64,000 nucleotides of DNA. Origin: Brevibacillus choshinensis (GTDB lineage: Bacteria; Bacillota; Bacilli; Brevibacillales; Brevibacillaceae). Below the pieces are notes generated by a model. That model was given only the letters and a program-made list of their open reading frames with translations. It made no database searches and was not told the origin of the DNA. The translations under genes were made by a program, and so were the position numbers. Each line of letters begins with the position of its first letter. Positions within the stretch are counted from its first letter, which is position 1. Below are positions 7,712-16,506 of the stretch, piece by piece. The stretch covers positions 474,140 through 538,139 of the forward strand of contig NZ_LJJB01000010.1 in the NCBI RefSeq assembly GCF_001420695.1, in the 5' to 3' direction.

Positions 7712-8257
7712 CTACAGGCAGTCCGCTTCGAACAAGGAGGGGGCTGCCATTCTTTTTTGATAGTGCAAAAAGTCTTCCTTTTTTCCGTCCCACTCCGCTG
7801 CGTCTGGCTCCACGGAAACGAGCTCAAAACCATGTTTGAGCAATACTTTCTGGGATGGGATATTGTCCCGGGTAGTCTTTGCATACAACTTTGTCATCCC
7901 GTAACGTTCAGCTGCTTCCTTTAGCAACATCGGCAGTGCTAGAGAAGCAACGCCTTTACCCGCAACCGCCTCACCTACACGGTAGCCGATGTGCCCGGTT
8001 CCCTTTTCTCGATCCATATCTACTACATTCATTCTTCCAACAATCATTCCTGCTTCATCTCGGATCAAGGTAAACAAGGATAGTCCGGCCTCCTGTTCCT
8101 CCAGAAGCTGTTCCAGCCTTTGTAGAAAATGTTCGTAGCGATAATAGTCCTCCCCACGACTAGGGACCATCTTTTCAAAAAACGCACGATTGCTGGATTC
8201 AAATTGATAGAGCTCAATTGCATCCTCCATCCGCAGCGGTGTGATATTGATCAGCAC
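7712..8257 (-). CDS. GNAT-family acetyltransferase, RimJ/RimL type
   Basis: 181 aa. The RimJ/L-type layout is seen: ITPLRMEDAIELYQFESSNR at the N-terminus, IVGRMNVVDMDREKGTGHIG in the middle, the acetyl-CoA loop VGEAVAGKGVASLAL (about 93-107), and the closing KTTRDNIPSQKVLLKHGFEL. Relatives acetylate protein N-termini, ribosomal proteins or small amines; no more exact substrate can be inferred. It abuts the thioesterase gene tail to tail with 3 bases between stops. Confidence 0.8.
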   Translation of the reverse strand: MLINITPLRMEDAIELYQFESSNRAFFEKMVPSRGEDYYRYEHFLQRLEQLLEEQEAGLSLFTLIRDEAGMIVGRMNVVDMDREKGTGHIGYRVGEAVAGKGVASLALPMLLKEAAERYGMTKLYAKTTRDNIPSQKVLLKHGFELVSVEPDAAEWDGKKEDFLHYQKRMAAPSLFEADCL

Positions 8258-8348
8258 AACTCCCTCTCCCTTCTTCTATTCGTCACTTGCCAAACGAGGG
8301 TAATAATCTTTATACTTTCTTAAGCCCATCATATTAGAGGTGATTGAT

Positions 8349-8525
8349 ATGACGCAATTGGAACTAACGACATTGATAGCCTATCTGGCGTTTACCGTTT
8401 TCTTTCTCGTCGCCTACAAGCTGGATCAGATTTCCCTGCTCGGTCTCATCCTCACCTTGATTGCAACCGCCGTCCTGGCTGTTCTCTTTTACGTCTTGAT
8501 GGCAAAATATTGGCCACTATTTTAA
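8349..8525 (+). CDS. Small two-helix membrane protein (58 aa)
   Basis: The ATG at 8349 is preceded by AGAGGTG at the right distance; an in-frame GTG at 8340 lies inside that site and is rejected. Nearly the whole chain is hydrophobic: two membrane segments (LIAYLAFTVFFLVAYKLD and LLGLILTLIATAVLAVLFYV) joined by a short loop. No family was recognised. It has its own terminator downstream. Confidence 0.7.
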   Translation: MTQLELTTLIAYLAFTVFFLVAYKLDQISLLGLILTLIATAVLAVLFYVLMAKYWPLF

Positions 8526-8539
8526 ATCATCACCTTAAA

Positions 8540-8590
8540 AAGGAAAAGGCGCAACCCTACGGGAACCCGTGGTGTTGTGCCTTTTTGTAT
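8540..8590. terminator. Bidirectional terminator
   Basis: AAAAGGCGCAAC pairs with GTTGTGCCTTTT (one G-T wobble), with A/T runs on both sides. It serves the 58-aa gene on + and the large WG-repeat-like gene on -. Confidence 0.85.
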
Positions 8591-8594
8591 GAAA

Positions 8595-11513
8595 CTACTG
8601 TTGTTTGAGATAATTCGCCAGCATCTGTGGCGCTTGCTTGTTGTACTGATCGATTAACGTATTCATGGCTTTGGTCCAATCTTCCTTTGGCAACGGTAAA
8701 GGCAACTGGTCCCACGATTTTCCGTTGACGATTATCAAGGATTCTAGCATGTTTTTCTGGGCTGGACTGAGAGTAGCTACCGACAGCTTTTTCGCCTGAG
8801 CTGTCTTCTGTCCAGCAGGTATGTGGAGCAACTCCCGGAAAAACAGTTGGTGATACTCGGTGTACAAATCCATCGTCTGATAATAGTCATGTCCGCCCCG
8901 TTGAATCACTAATCCCCGTTTGCTAGCCCACTCCCACAGTTGGGGAGAGGTCATCTGACTAATCTGCCCCGTCTCCATATAGTAGCTCAGAGCGAACATA
9001 TCCTCATCTCTCAAGTCCGATCGTGTATCGTCTGCTTTGATGATTCCTTTGCCGATGAGCTCTGCCAACACTTCTTCCTTGCCAGCTTCTTTCGGAAGAT
9101 TGACGTTAAGCGCCAGATTGGCAAAGAATCTTTTTTCACTGGTGACACCCTCTGGCCAACTGTACGGCTTGTCAAAAGCAACCAGCTCCAACGGATTCTG
9201 GCGGATCTGGCGGATGATATCCGAGTAAGAGAGCGAAGTCTGGGTGATCAGCGGACGGTAGGTAATCGTCGGCTTTTTGGTCAAAAAGGCTGTCTGGAAG
9301 GTTTCCTGCCCGTTTTGATCCAGGTAGCCGAATCGCTGCTTCGTCAAGAAAACAAACGGCGACTGACTGCTTGTATCTTGCCATAATTGTGGAAAGACCT
9401 GCGCACTTGGATACAGATTATCGAAGGTAGGGGCAGTCAGCTGTTTCCCATCGATATTCAAGAGTCCCCACCCACCTGTTTTCGCATCTTGATAGGCAAT
9501 TGCACCTGGTTTGCCCACGCCCGCGCTCAAATACTTCAAGGAGCCGTAGTTACCATTGCTCAGACGCTGTCCTTCAGGAGAATAAACGTCCCAGCCCGTT
9601 CCTTTCTCGATAAACACTCTGTCTAATCCATCTACTGTTTGCACGGCGATCGCTTGCTCGACCTGTCGCGTCATCTCGCCATTGACCACTGCCCAAAGAT
9701 CACTGGTTCCATCAGGGCGACCGAGCGTGAAGAAGTACCGTTTTGCCGTATTTCTGGTGCTTACATTTACATATGCAAACTCGCTTACGGGCAGTAGCTG
9801 TCCGTTTTTGATGCTAACCAAGGCCCATTTGTCAGAATCAGCTTTCACACCTGCTGTATAAACCACTCCATCCACCATCGTGAATGTAGCTGGTGCCTGA
9901 TTGCCGGAAGGTTCCCCCAATGGGATTTGAATCTCCCTCGTCAAGAGCTCGCCCTCTGGCGTATACAGATCTGCTACCTTCCCATCCAAGGCGACGATGA
10001 GCTTTTTATCTTCACCCTCCATGTAAAAACCTGGATAAGTCTTGCTGATAAGCTCCTTTGTCTCGCGATCCACGAGAACGTAGCCCTTTTCGGGATTGCC
10101 GACTACCGCCAAATGGTCTGTTAAAATCCGTTCTTTTTCCTCCGTGTCAACGATCACTTTTCCGTCAAAGCCGTATGCTGTCGTCGTACCGTCAGCAGCC
10201 TTTACAAGAATCCGGTTCGTTTTCTGATCATACGTGATTACTGTATTTTCCTCTGGTGCAAGGAGCAGTCCTCGAGTCTCCGAATACAAGCCGATTTTCT
10301 TTCCATCCTGGATAGCGAGCATGCTGTAGGTCCCGCCCAAAGTCGTGAGGGTGTCAAACCAAACCGTTGGCTCAGCCATTTTTTGCTCCCAGCTGGGGAT
10401 GAGGCCTTTTTTCCCGTCCGATCGAACCAAGAGCCGTGCAGCTGGTGGTCCCTCTACCCGCGGATAAACGAAAGGTATGACAGCCCCTCCTCCAATTTCA
10501 GCAATACCGTACAGTCCTGTTTTTACGTCCTGTCCGAGTACATACCGATCTTGCAGCACTTCGGCTCCCTTTTTGAATGTCAGAGACGATCCTTTGGAGA
10601 TCGAATGGTAGGTAATGCTGTCTTTGGTCATGGTCGAGTAAATATCCCCAGACGGAATGCCTACATCCGTATACTGCGGCTCCGCAATCATTTTTCCGTT
10701 TCGCCAAAGCCCTACTCCCTTGGGCCCTTCGACGCGGACGTAGTCGTTATTCCAGAAATACAAGGCGTTGTAGTTGGGCGCGAGTACGTATTTTCCGGTA
10801 ACGTCCACTAATCCTTCCTTGCCTCCCGATCTCACCTTGAGATACGCCGTATCCGGCCCGCCTTCATTTGGGATCAGCTCGGCATTTTTGAGCGTAAACT
10901 TGGGGACAAACGTCACTGGGTCGTACAGCGTAACCTGCTTGGACGCGCTCCTTAGCACGTAGCGAACGGTTTTCGTATCTTCCTTGCCCGCTTGCGAAGG
11001 ATCTACGAGCTGCACCATAGAAAGCTTACCAGCTGTTGGCGGAATCAATACCTTGCCCGATGAATCAAGCAGCATGGACGTCTGTCCAACCATCAGGATC
11101 ACCGTCTCGTGAGCAGGGGACAAATAAATCGTGTGCCCTCCTGCAAATTTTGCCGCCGAGAGCTTTCCTGTCACCAGGTCCAGATATTGAAACCATCCTC
11201 CTTTTTGAACGATGGCGATTTTGCCTGAGCTAGGCAGGTCAATGTTATCCCAAATGGCCGGCGTAATTTCTTTCCCCGTTTTGTTATCGAGAATACCTTT
11301 TTTACCGGCTTTTGTGACCACCGTATAGGTAGTATAACGACTAAACTCATCGTAGACCGGTTGGGTACTGAGCTTGGCACCATTGGTAAATCCGATTTTA
11401 TAGTCGGTGATATAGGGTTGTATCGTCGAGAAATTAGCTGCTTGTGCGGTAGGAATCCATGCGCTTGCACCGAGCAGGAGAGCCGTACAAGCAGTTATAA
11501 TCTGTTTTTTCAT
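8595..11513 (-). CDS. Large secreted WG-repeat-like protein
   Basis: 972 aa with a signal peptide (MKKQIITACTALLLGASAWI, cleavage after AQA near residue 25). Residues about 35-770 are a series of degenerate 40-60 residue beta repeats of the WG/KWG type: G-K-x-G-L/I followed by D-x-x-T/G-K and a proline-hydrophobic turn (KKGILDNKTGKEITPAIWD, EGLVDVTGKYVLAPNYNALY, KVGLWRNGKMIAEPQYTD-like). Such arrays fold as propeller-like surface proteins. The last 200 residues differ: all-helical, with a segment (EEVLAELIGKGIIKADDTRS) that has some S-layer-homology flavour. It is a single gene between terminators, with AGGAGG before the ATG. Function is unknown; a cell-surface binding role is likely. Confidence 0.8.
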   Translation of the reverse strand: MKKQIITACTALLLGASAWIPTAQAANFSTIQPYITDYKIGFTNGAKLSTQPVYDEFSRYTTYTVVTKAGKKGILDNKTGKEITPAIWDNIDLPSSGKIAIVQKGGWFQYLDLVTGKLSAAKFAGGHTIYLSPAHETVILMVGQTSMLLDSSGKVLIPPTAGKLSMVQLVDPSQAGKEDTKTVRYVLRSASKQVTLYDPVTFVPKFTLKNAELIPNEGGPDTAYLKVRSGGKEGLVDVTGKYVLAPNYNALYFWNNDYVRVEGPKGVGLWRNGKMIAEPQYTDVGIPSGDIYSTMTKDSITYHSISKGSSLTFKKGAEVLQDRYVLGQDVKTGLYGIAEIGGGAVIPFVYPRVEGPPAARLLVRSDGKKGLIPSWEQKMAEPTVWFDTLTTLGGTYSMLAIQDGKKIGLYSETRGLLLAPEENTVITYDQKTNRILVKAADGTTTAYGFDGKVIVDTEEKERILTDHLAVVGNPEKGYVLVDRETKELISKTYPGFYMEGEDKKLIVALDGKVADLYTPEGELLTREIQIPLGEPSGNQAPATFTMVDGVVYTAGVKADSDKWALVSIKNGQLLPVSEFAYVNVSTRNTAKRYFFTLGRPDGTSDLWAVVNGEMTRQVEQAIAVQTVDGLDRVFIEKGTGWDVYSPEGQRLSNGNYGSLKYLSAGVGKPGAIAYQDAKTGGWGLLNIDGKQLTAPTFDNLYPSAQVFPQLWQDTSSQSPFVFLTKQRFGYLDQNGQETFQTAFLTKKPTITYRPLITQTSLSYSDIIRQIRQNPLELVAFDKPYSWPEGVTSEKRFFANLALNVNLPKEAGKEEVLAELIGKGIIKADDTRSDLRDEDMFALSYYMETGQISQMTSPQLWEWASKRGLVIQRGGHDYYQTMDLYTEYHQLFFRELLHIPAGQKTAQAKKLSVATLSPAQKNMLESLIIVNGKSWDQLPLPLPKEDWTKAMNTLIDQYNKQAPQMLANYLKQQ

Positions 11514-11603
11514 TCGGCTGTTCCCCTCCTAACGCTTACTCATTTGTCGCTATTATTCAGACGAGGAAAGCTGGAAAAGGTTTCAGCATCCCAGCGAAAA
11601 GAA

Positions 11604-11631
11604 AAGGAGACCCACTGTCGCGGGCCTCCTT
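11604..11631 (-). terminator. Rho-independent terminator, minus strand
   Basis: AAGGAG-CCC pairs with GGG-CTCCTT, and on the minus strand the stem is followed by TTTTCTTTT. It ends the YkwC-like gene. Confidence 0.8.
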
Positions 11632-11668
11632 CCTTTGGTCATATCAGATGTGTTGAAAACGAAACTGT

Positions 11669-12550
11669 CTACTTCTCAAACCACTTGATCAAAGCCTGCG
11701 TACCGTTGTCTTCCATCCCTTTTGCCGCCAGCTCGTCATACAGCGATTTGGACAGCTCCAGGCCTGGGGTCAGCAGTCCCATTTCTTTGGCTGCTTCTAA
11801 CGCAATGCCCATGTCTTTGATGAAGTGCTTGATGTAAAAGCCTGGGTCGAAGTTGCCCGCGATCATGCGCGGAGCCAAGTTGCTGAGCGACCAGCTTCCG
11901 GCGGCACCTGCCGCAATACTTTCGAGCACACGCGACGGATCAAGACCCGCTTTTTTCGCATAGGAGATCGCTTCGCACACGCCGATCATGTTGGTTGCAA
12001 TCGCGATCTGATTGCACATTTTGGTGTGCTGACCCGCTCCTGGGCCACCTTGGAGCACGACGTTGGTTCCCATGATTTTCAACAGTGGCTCCACTGCATC
12101 AAATGCTTCCTGATCGCCACCTACCATGATCGTCAACCGAGCTTCACGCGCACCGATGTCGCCACCGGAAACAGGGGCATCCAAAGAATGAAGATCGTGC
12201 TTCTTGGCTTCTTCGTAGATTTTTTTCGCCAAAGAAGGCTTGGAGGTCGTCATATCAATCAAAAAAGACCCCGGCTTCGCATGAGGAACGATTCCCCCGG
12301 CGCCGAGATACACTTCTTCCACATCACTCGGATAACCAACCATCGTAATGATCACATCGGACGCCTGGGCTACTTCAGAGACATGCTCTTTCCACACAGC
12401 GCCTTGCGCCAGCAAGTCTTCTGCCTTTGCCTTCGTTCTCGTGTACACGACAACCGAGTATCCTGCTTTCAGGAAATGAGACGCCATGCTTTTGCCCATT
12501 ACGCCTGTTCCGACAAATCCGATTACGGTCTCTTTTGTTTGCAAAGTCAC
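11669..12550 (-). CDS. Beta-hydroxyacid dehydrogenase (3-hydroxyisobutyrate dehydrogenase family, YkwC-like)
   Basis: About 293 aa, starting at GTG with TAGGAG upstream; a GTG three codons earlier overlaps that site. The N-terminal Rossmann fold has GFVGTGVMGKSMASHFLKAG (about 13-32, GxGxMG), the substrate loop is DAPVSGGDIGAREARLTIMV (DxPVSGG), and the catalytic Lys is in GAGQHTKMCNQ (about 170-180). The family oxidises 3-hydroxyacids with NAD(P), for example 3-hydroxyisobutyrate or tartronate semialdehyde. The closest match I recall is Bacillus YkwC, whose substrate is not settled. It is divergent from the YeiL-like regulator. Confidence 0.85.
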   Translation of the reverse strand: MTLQTKETVIGFVGTGVMGKSMASHFLKAGYSVVVYTRTKAKAEDLLAQGAVWKEHVSEVAQASDVIITMVGYPSDVEEVYLGAGGIVPHAKPGSFLIDMTTSKPSLAKKIYEEAKKHDLHSLDAPVSGGDIGAREARLTIMVGGDQEAFDAVEPLLKIMGTNVVLQGGPGAGQHTKMCNQIAIATNMIGVCEAISYAKKAGLDPSRVLESIAAGAAGSWSLSNLAPRMIAGNFDPGFYIKHFIKDMGIALEAAKEMGLLTPGLELSKSLYDELAAKGMEDNGTQALIKWFEK

Positions 12551-12683
12551 GCTTACCACTCCTATCGCTCATCTCTATCCAACAAATATACTTCTCTGAA
12601 TCCTTCTAAAATTCCTGCTCGTTTTTGGCGGACCAATTCTTACCTCGCCCTACTTCTTGTCTGTGAAAAGTCCCTATCTGTAC

Positions 12684-12707
12684 AAAAAAGGACATATGTC
12701 CTTTTTT
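12684..12707. promoter_or_regulatory. Perfect palindrome, candidate operator
   Basis: A 24-bp perfect palindrome with core AAAGGACATATGTCCTTT lies in the divergent region between the YkwC-like gene and the Crp/Fnr-type gene at 12757. It could be an autoregulatory operator. With its T-rich right arm it could also act as a small terminator. Confidence 0.5.
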
Positions 12708-12756
12708 TTCGAAAGAAAATGCTATTTACTAAGATAGATGCTGTGGGAGGTCTTGG

Positions 12757-13455
12757 ATGAAAGAACGGACAGATAAAGCCATGCTGCGCTCCCTCATTCG
12801 TGAGAGCCAGCTCCACAATATGTTTACTGATGACACGATCCATGAAATGCATTTGTACGAGGCTGAAAAAGGTGAAATTCTCTGCTCCAAAGGCGATCAG
12901 CTTACTCAAATGTACTTTTTACTGACAGGAAAAATCAAAATTTTCACGACCTCACCCAACGGCAAATCCTTGCTTTTGCGGTTTAACAATCCTCTGGCAA
13001 TCATCGGGGACATCGAGTTTATTTCCCACTGCGAGGTTCGCAATACCGTCGAATTTGTTCATCCCAGCTTGTTGATCGGGATCAGTTACAAGCTGCTGCA
13101 GGAGCGATATGTGAACCATCCGCCTTTCCTGCAATTCATTTTGCAAAAAATCAGCCACAAGCTTTATACCTCGTCCAACACAACTAGCCTAAATCTCTTA
13201 TACCCGGTGGAGAATCGCTTTGCCAGTTACCTGCTTTCCACTACATCCGCCGAGCAGTCTTCTGCCATTTCGGAGGAACTGCAAACCGCCAAACTAACCG
13301 AAATAGCCGAGCTCCTCGGAACCAGCTACCGACATTTGAACCGAGTCATTCGCAATCTGTGTGCAGAGCAAATCATTGAACGAAAAAAAGGAGCCCTGCT
13401 CATCCGAGACAGGGACAAAATCGAACATTTAGCGAGCGGGAACATCTACGAGTAA
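12757..13455 (+). CDS. Crp/Fnr-family regulator, YeiL-like
   Basis: 232 aa. The cNMP-binding-like barrel spans about 20-130 (EKGEILCSKGDQLTQMYFLL, then GKIKIFTTSPNGKSLLLRF) and the winged HTH about 170-220 (TEIAELLGTSYRHLNRVIRN). Architecture and helix wording resemble the YeiL branch of the family. The effector is unknown. GGGAGG precedes the ATG. A YdcZ-type transporter follows 23 bases downstream on the same strand, a pairing consistent with the regulator controlling a small-molecule exporter. The palindrome 50 bases upstream is a possible binding site. Confidence 0.8.
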   Translation: MKERTDKAMLRSLIRESQLHNMFTDDTIHEMHLYEAEKGEILCSKGDQLTQMYFLLTGKIKIFTTSPNGKSLLLRFNNPLAIIGDIEFISHCEVRNTVEFVHPSLLIGISYKLLQERYVNHPPFLQFILQKISHKLYTSSNTTSLNLLYPVENRFASYLLSTTSAEQSSAISEELQTAKLTEIAELLGTSYRHLNRVIRNLCAEQIIERKKGALLIRDRDKIEHLASGNIYE

Positions 13456-13478
13456 GTCCGCTCTCAGGAGGTCATCTC

Positions 13479-13907
13479 GTGCAAGGCATCTTCTTTTCAT
13501 TACTAGCTGGTGTCTTTATTTGCTTGCAAAGCGTCTTCAACGCCCAAGCGAGTGAAAAACTGGGCTTGTGGCAAACCAACGCGATCGTACATGGATTGGG
13601 CTTTTTCGTGTCCTTCTCCATTTTTCTGGTCGTCCGTGATGGGGACCTGCAAAAAATCAATGAAGTGAACAAAGTATATTTGCTCGGTGGCGTCTTCGGA
13701 GCCTTGATCGTATTCTTCGTCATGAAGGGAATTACTTCGATCGGACCTGCTTACTCGATTTCTATCCTGCTCGTCTCTCAGCTCCTAATTGCTTTGGTCA
13801 TCGATTCCCTCGGTCTGTTTGGTGTCGAAAAGGTCCCATTGAATCTCAGCAAAGTGATGGGGATCGCCGTCATGATTGTAGGTTTAATCATCTTCAAACT
13901 GAAGTAA
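13479..13907 (+). CDS. DMT-superfamily YdcZ-type membrane protein
   Basis: 142 aa with a GTG start behind AGGAGGT. Five hydrophobic segments are visible (about 3-20, 35-52, 68-86, 94-112, 124-141). GVFICLQSVFNAQASEKLG near the N-terminus, LGGVFGALIVF and AYSISILLVSQLLIALVIDS fit the YdcZ (DUF606) family of half-size drug/metabolite transporter relatives, which act as dimers. The substrate is unknown. It is co-directional with the YeiL-like regulator and shares its terminator. Confidence 0.85.
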   Translation: MQGIFFSLLAGVFICLQSVFNAQASEKLGLWQTNAIVHGLGFFVSFSIFLVVRDGDLQKINEVNKVYLLGGVFGALIVFFVMKGITSIGPAYSISILLVSQLLIALVIDSLGLFGVEKVPLNLSKVMGIAVMIVGLIIFKLK

Positions 13908-13931
13908 GGGAGGGCAATTGCCCTCCTTTTT
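13908..13931 (+). terminator. Rho-independent terminator
   Basis: GGAGGGCAATTGCCCTCC stem followed by TTTTT, directly after the YdcZ-type gene. The convergent aminopeptidase gene ends in the same few bases. Confidence 0.85.
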
Positions 13932-15042
13932 ATTTGTCCAGTTGTTCTGGATTTAGTCCCAGCAAAGCCTCATGAACGAATACCCCGTCCTTGCGAATAA
14001 GTCTGTCATCAAACCAGATTTCGCCACCACCATACTCCGGTCGTTGGATGTTGATCAAATCCCAGTGGATGGTACTCTTGTTTCCGTTGTCCGCTTCATC
14101 GTATGCCTGCCCGGGTGTCAAATGAAAGCTGCCCGCAATCTTTTCGTCGAACAAAATGTCTCCCATCGGTTGCAGAATGTTTGGGTGAAAAGCAATCGCA
14201 AACTCCCCGATATAGCGAGCGCCCTCATCACTGTCGAGAATTTGATTGAGTCTTTCCGTATGGTTGGCAGTCGCCTCCACAATCTTGCCTTGCCGAAAAA
14301 CAAACCGTACATTCTCAAACAACGTCCCTTTGTACTGGCTGGGGGTGTTATAGCTAATCGTCCCTTCAATCGAGTCTCTTACAGGAGCCGTGTACACTTC
14401 TCCATCCGGCATATTGCGCTTGCCTACCGCAGTCCTCGTCCCGATCCCTTTGATCGAGAACGACACATCTGTCCCTGGCCCAACGATGCGGACCCGATCC
14501 GTCTTGTCCATCAAATCGTAGAGTGGTCGACATGCTTCCGCCATTTTCCGGTAATCAAATGCGCATACTTCAAAATAGAAATCCTCGAAGGCTTCTGTAG
14601 GCATGTTTGCCTTTTGTGCCAAGGCAGACGTCGGATAATTGATGCGCATCCCTTTTATTTTGTTATCGATATGATGGGCAATTTGCCGATAGGCTTCTGC
14701 AAACAAACGATTCTTGTCTTCCGGTACATCGCGCATCTCACTGCCATTGGTCTCACCGTGAATCCCGATATATCCTTGCATGCCCAGCCACATTTCTTCT
14801 TCCCAGCGTACTACTTGGGCCATTTGTGCGTTCGACAGCCCTTTCATCCATTCTCGTTGTACTTTGGGTCTGACATAACGTACATGGGGAAATGCACCTT
14901 TGGCGTACAGTTGCTTCACCAGTTCAGCTGCCAGAATCTCGCCCTCGTCGTAAACCATGATCATGATATTTTCTCCCGGCTGCACATCCAGACTGTAATC
15001 CAGCAAATTGTTCGCGATCTTGCCAATCCGTTCGTCTCTCAT
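13930..15042 (-). CDS. Aminopeptidase, M29 family (AmpS/AmpT-like)
   Basis: About 370 aa. The second ATG of MRMRDER was chosen because AGAGGC lies 9 bases upstream; the first is only 3 bases from it. M29 metal-site regions are complete: ARYIGEFAIAFHPNI, ILFDEKIAGSFHLTPG with the catalytic Glu and His, then NKSTIHWDLI and EIWFDDRLIRKDGVF. These are cytosolic dimeric metallo-aminopeptidases (Zn or Co) with broad N-terminal specificity. Length is slightly below the usual 400-410. Monocistronic. Confidence 0.9.
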   Translation of the reverse strand: MRDERIGKIANNLLDYSLDVQPGENIMIMVYDEGEILAAELVKQLYAKGAFPHVRYVRPKVQREWMKGLSNAQMAQVVRWEEEMWLGMQGYIGIHGETNGSEMRDVPEDKNRLFAEAYRQIAHHIDNKIKGMRINYPTSALAQKANMPTEAFEDFYFEVCAFDYRKMAEACRPLYDLMDKTDRVRIVGPGTDVSFSIKGIGTRTAVGKRNMPDGEVYTAPVRDSIEGTISYNTPSQYKGTLFENVRFVFRQGKIVEATANHTERLNQILDSDEGARYIGEFAIAFHPNILQPMGDILFDEKIAGSFHLTPGQAYDEADNGNKSTIHWDLINIQRPEYGGGEIWFDDRLIRKDGVFVHEALLGLNPEQLDK

Positions 15043-15158
15043 TCTCATTCGCCTCTTTTCTCATCTAATGGGGATAGTGCTAGAATAAGTGCCCTTTGTC
15101 AGAGGAATATCAAAGCAAAAAAAATAACGGCCAGATCGGTGGCTCGTCATGAAAATCG

Positions 15159-15623
15159 TTATTTTCGAAAAACCGTGTAGTGAGAAGGTCTGCTATCTTT
15201 TACGTACAACGAATGCTTGTACGTAAAGAATCCCGTACTTCCCGCGAGGACGAACAAGGCGATTGCTGAAAGTCCGACTACCTCGATGGGAGGATGGGAT
15301 GTTTCAGGATTCACACGCGAAAGCCACGTGCAGACCATTTCATACAAGATAAAGTGAGAGAAGAACGTCCAGCCGGTAGCTCTCCACCAATGCTTTTGTT
15401 TACTACCGTCCGTCTTTCTTTGCAGAACTGCCTTCTTTTTCAAGCGTCTGAGATAGGAGCTAAACAGGAGAGGATTGAGTAGCAAGTACCCGTAAAACAT
15501 CAGAGCCAGCGCCGCATGCTGGATGAGCGTGTCGATTCCCCGGGGAATGACTACCAGCCCGAAAGGCGTCATCACCAGCGTCAACAGGTACATTTGGAGC
15601 GAAAACCAAAACTCTTCATGCAT
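15159..15623 (-). CDS. Integral membrane protein of unknown function
   Basis: The start was set at the ATG of MHEEFWFSLQMYLL (154 aa), with GGAAAGGGG about 12 bases upstream; the longer frame to 15695 has no ribosome site. Four hydrophobic segments are visible: near 8-28, 38-58 (HAALALMFYGYLLLNPLLF), 90-108 (WTFFSHFILYEMVC) and 120-142 (VVGLSAIALFVLAGSTGFF). A basic loop RRLKKKAVLQRK separates the halves. No family was recognised. It is likely monocistronic. Confidence 0.6.
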   Translation of the reverse strand: MHEEFWFSLQMYLLTLVMTPFGLVVIPRGIDTLIQHAALALMFYGYLLLNPLLFSSYLRRLKKKAVLQRKTDGSKQKHWWRATGWTFFSHFILYEMVCTWLSRVNPETSHPPIEVVGLSAIALFVLAGSTGFFTYKHSLYVKDSRPSHYTVFRK

Positions 15624-15716
15624 ACGTGTGCTTGTCCCCTTTCCAATCGCTATGAAATGAATGCCGTGCTTTCCTATAAGGTAACAAAATGACATGAAAA
15701 ACGAGACTAACTAAAG

Positions 15717-15854
15717 TTAGGTTTTCTGTAAATTCCCCAACTCAGAGGCAAGCTGAATTGCATGCGTACGATTTTTCGCACCCAGCTTGCTGAACAATGA
15801 GTTGTTATATCCTGTGATCGTTCCGACGTTGTCACTACCGTGGATCGTCTCCAT
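15717..15854 (-). pseudogene. LuxR-type HTH remnant
   Basis: A 45-codon minus-strand frame ends in GTITGYNNSLFSKLGAKNRT followed by HAIQLASELGNLQKT and a stop. This is the recognition helix and tail of a LuxR/NarL-type DNA-binding domain (xVkxHxxxIfxKLGVKNRTqA). Stop codons lie just upstream, no sensor or receiver part is present, and there is no ribosome site. It is best read as the last piece of a decayed regulator gene. Confidence 0.65.
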
Positions 15855-15905
15855 TTTGTCTCAATGTTTCTCGCAAGTTTTTCAACACGCAACGGAAAAC
15901 AGTCA

Positions 15906-15936
15906 GGCCCGGATCTGTACTTGCTAGATCCAGGCC
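15906..15936 (-). terminator. Terminator-like hairpin after mgtC
   Basis: GGCC-GGATCT pairs with AGATCC-GGCC with one mismatch. The minus-strand T-run is weak and offset, so this is only a probable transcript end for the MgtC gene. Confidence 0.4.
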
Positions 15937-15954
15937 CTTTCGGAGGTTCTTCTT

Positions 15955-16476
15955 TCAACTCACACCTTGTTGCTTCACTGCATTGGTTTTTTCGCTGCTT
16001 TCTACACGCCTGTGCTGTACCTCTTCAAAGCGCTGGCTAAGTCTCGCCAAAGCAAACGAAACGACAACGGAGAAGATTACAATTCCATAAAATCCAGCAC
16101 CGATTCCGATGCCTATCCCTCCGGCGAAAAAAATCATCGCAGCAGAAGTCAGTCCTTTTACTTGCAAGCCGTCCTTTAAGATTACGCCCGCGCCCAAAAA
16201 ACCAAGTCCTGTCACTATTTGTGCCGCCAGTCGCATCGGATCCATCATCGTCCCGCTATTGGGCGAGCTGTACATTTTGGTGCTGTAAATGGAGACCAGC
16301 GTAATCAAGGTACAGGCGACAGATACATACATGTACGTCTTCAAACCAGCAGGCTTGTTGCGATGGGAGCGATCCCATCCGATAAACAACCCGAGAACTG
16401 CACTGACGACAACGCGGATATACATCTCCAAATTCATGAAGACATGCTGTTCGTAAATGACATTCAAATATTCCAT
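15955..16476 (-). CDS. mgtC: MgtC/SapB-family membrane protein
   Basis: 173 aa. The start is the ATG of MEYLNVIYEQ, with AAGAAGG 8 bases upstream. The MgtC signature is complete: VVSAVLGLFIGWDRSHRNKP, then TYMYVSVACTLITLVS, RLAAQIVTGLGFLGAGVI and SAAMIFFAGGIGIGIGAGFY. The family is an inner-membrane factor linked to Mg2+ limitation and ATP synthase control; direct transport has not been firmly shown. Five hydrophobic segments are followed by a charged, Glu-rich C-tail. A truncated second copy lies at 22610-22852. Confidence 0.9.
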   Translation of the reverse strand: MEYLNVIYEQHVFMNLEMYIRVVVSAVLGLFIGWDRSHRNKPAGLKTYMYVSVACTLITLVSIYSTKMYSSPNSGTMMDPMRLAAQIVTGLGFLGAGVILKDGLQVKGLTSAAMIFFAGGIGIGIGAGFYGIVIFSVVVSFALARLSQRFEEVQHRRVESSEKTNAVKQQGVS

Positions 16477-16506
16477 CCCACGCACCTTCTTTTAGCGATA
16501 GAGACA

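Noticed and set aside
11825-12760. 311-aa plus-strand ORF
   Set aside because: Antisense to the YkwC-like dehydrogenase; no family resemblance and His/Arg-rich shadow composition.
13972-15180. 402-aa plus-strand ORF
   Set aside because: Antisense to the complete M29 aminopeptidase gene; composition is typical of a shadow frame.
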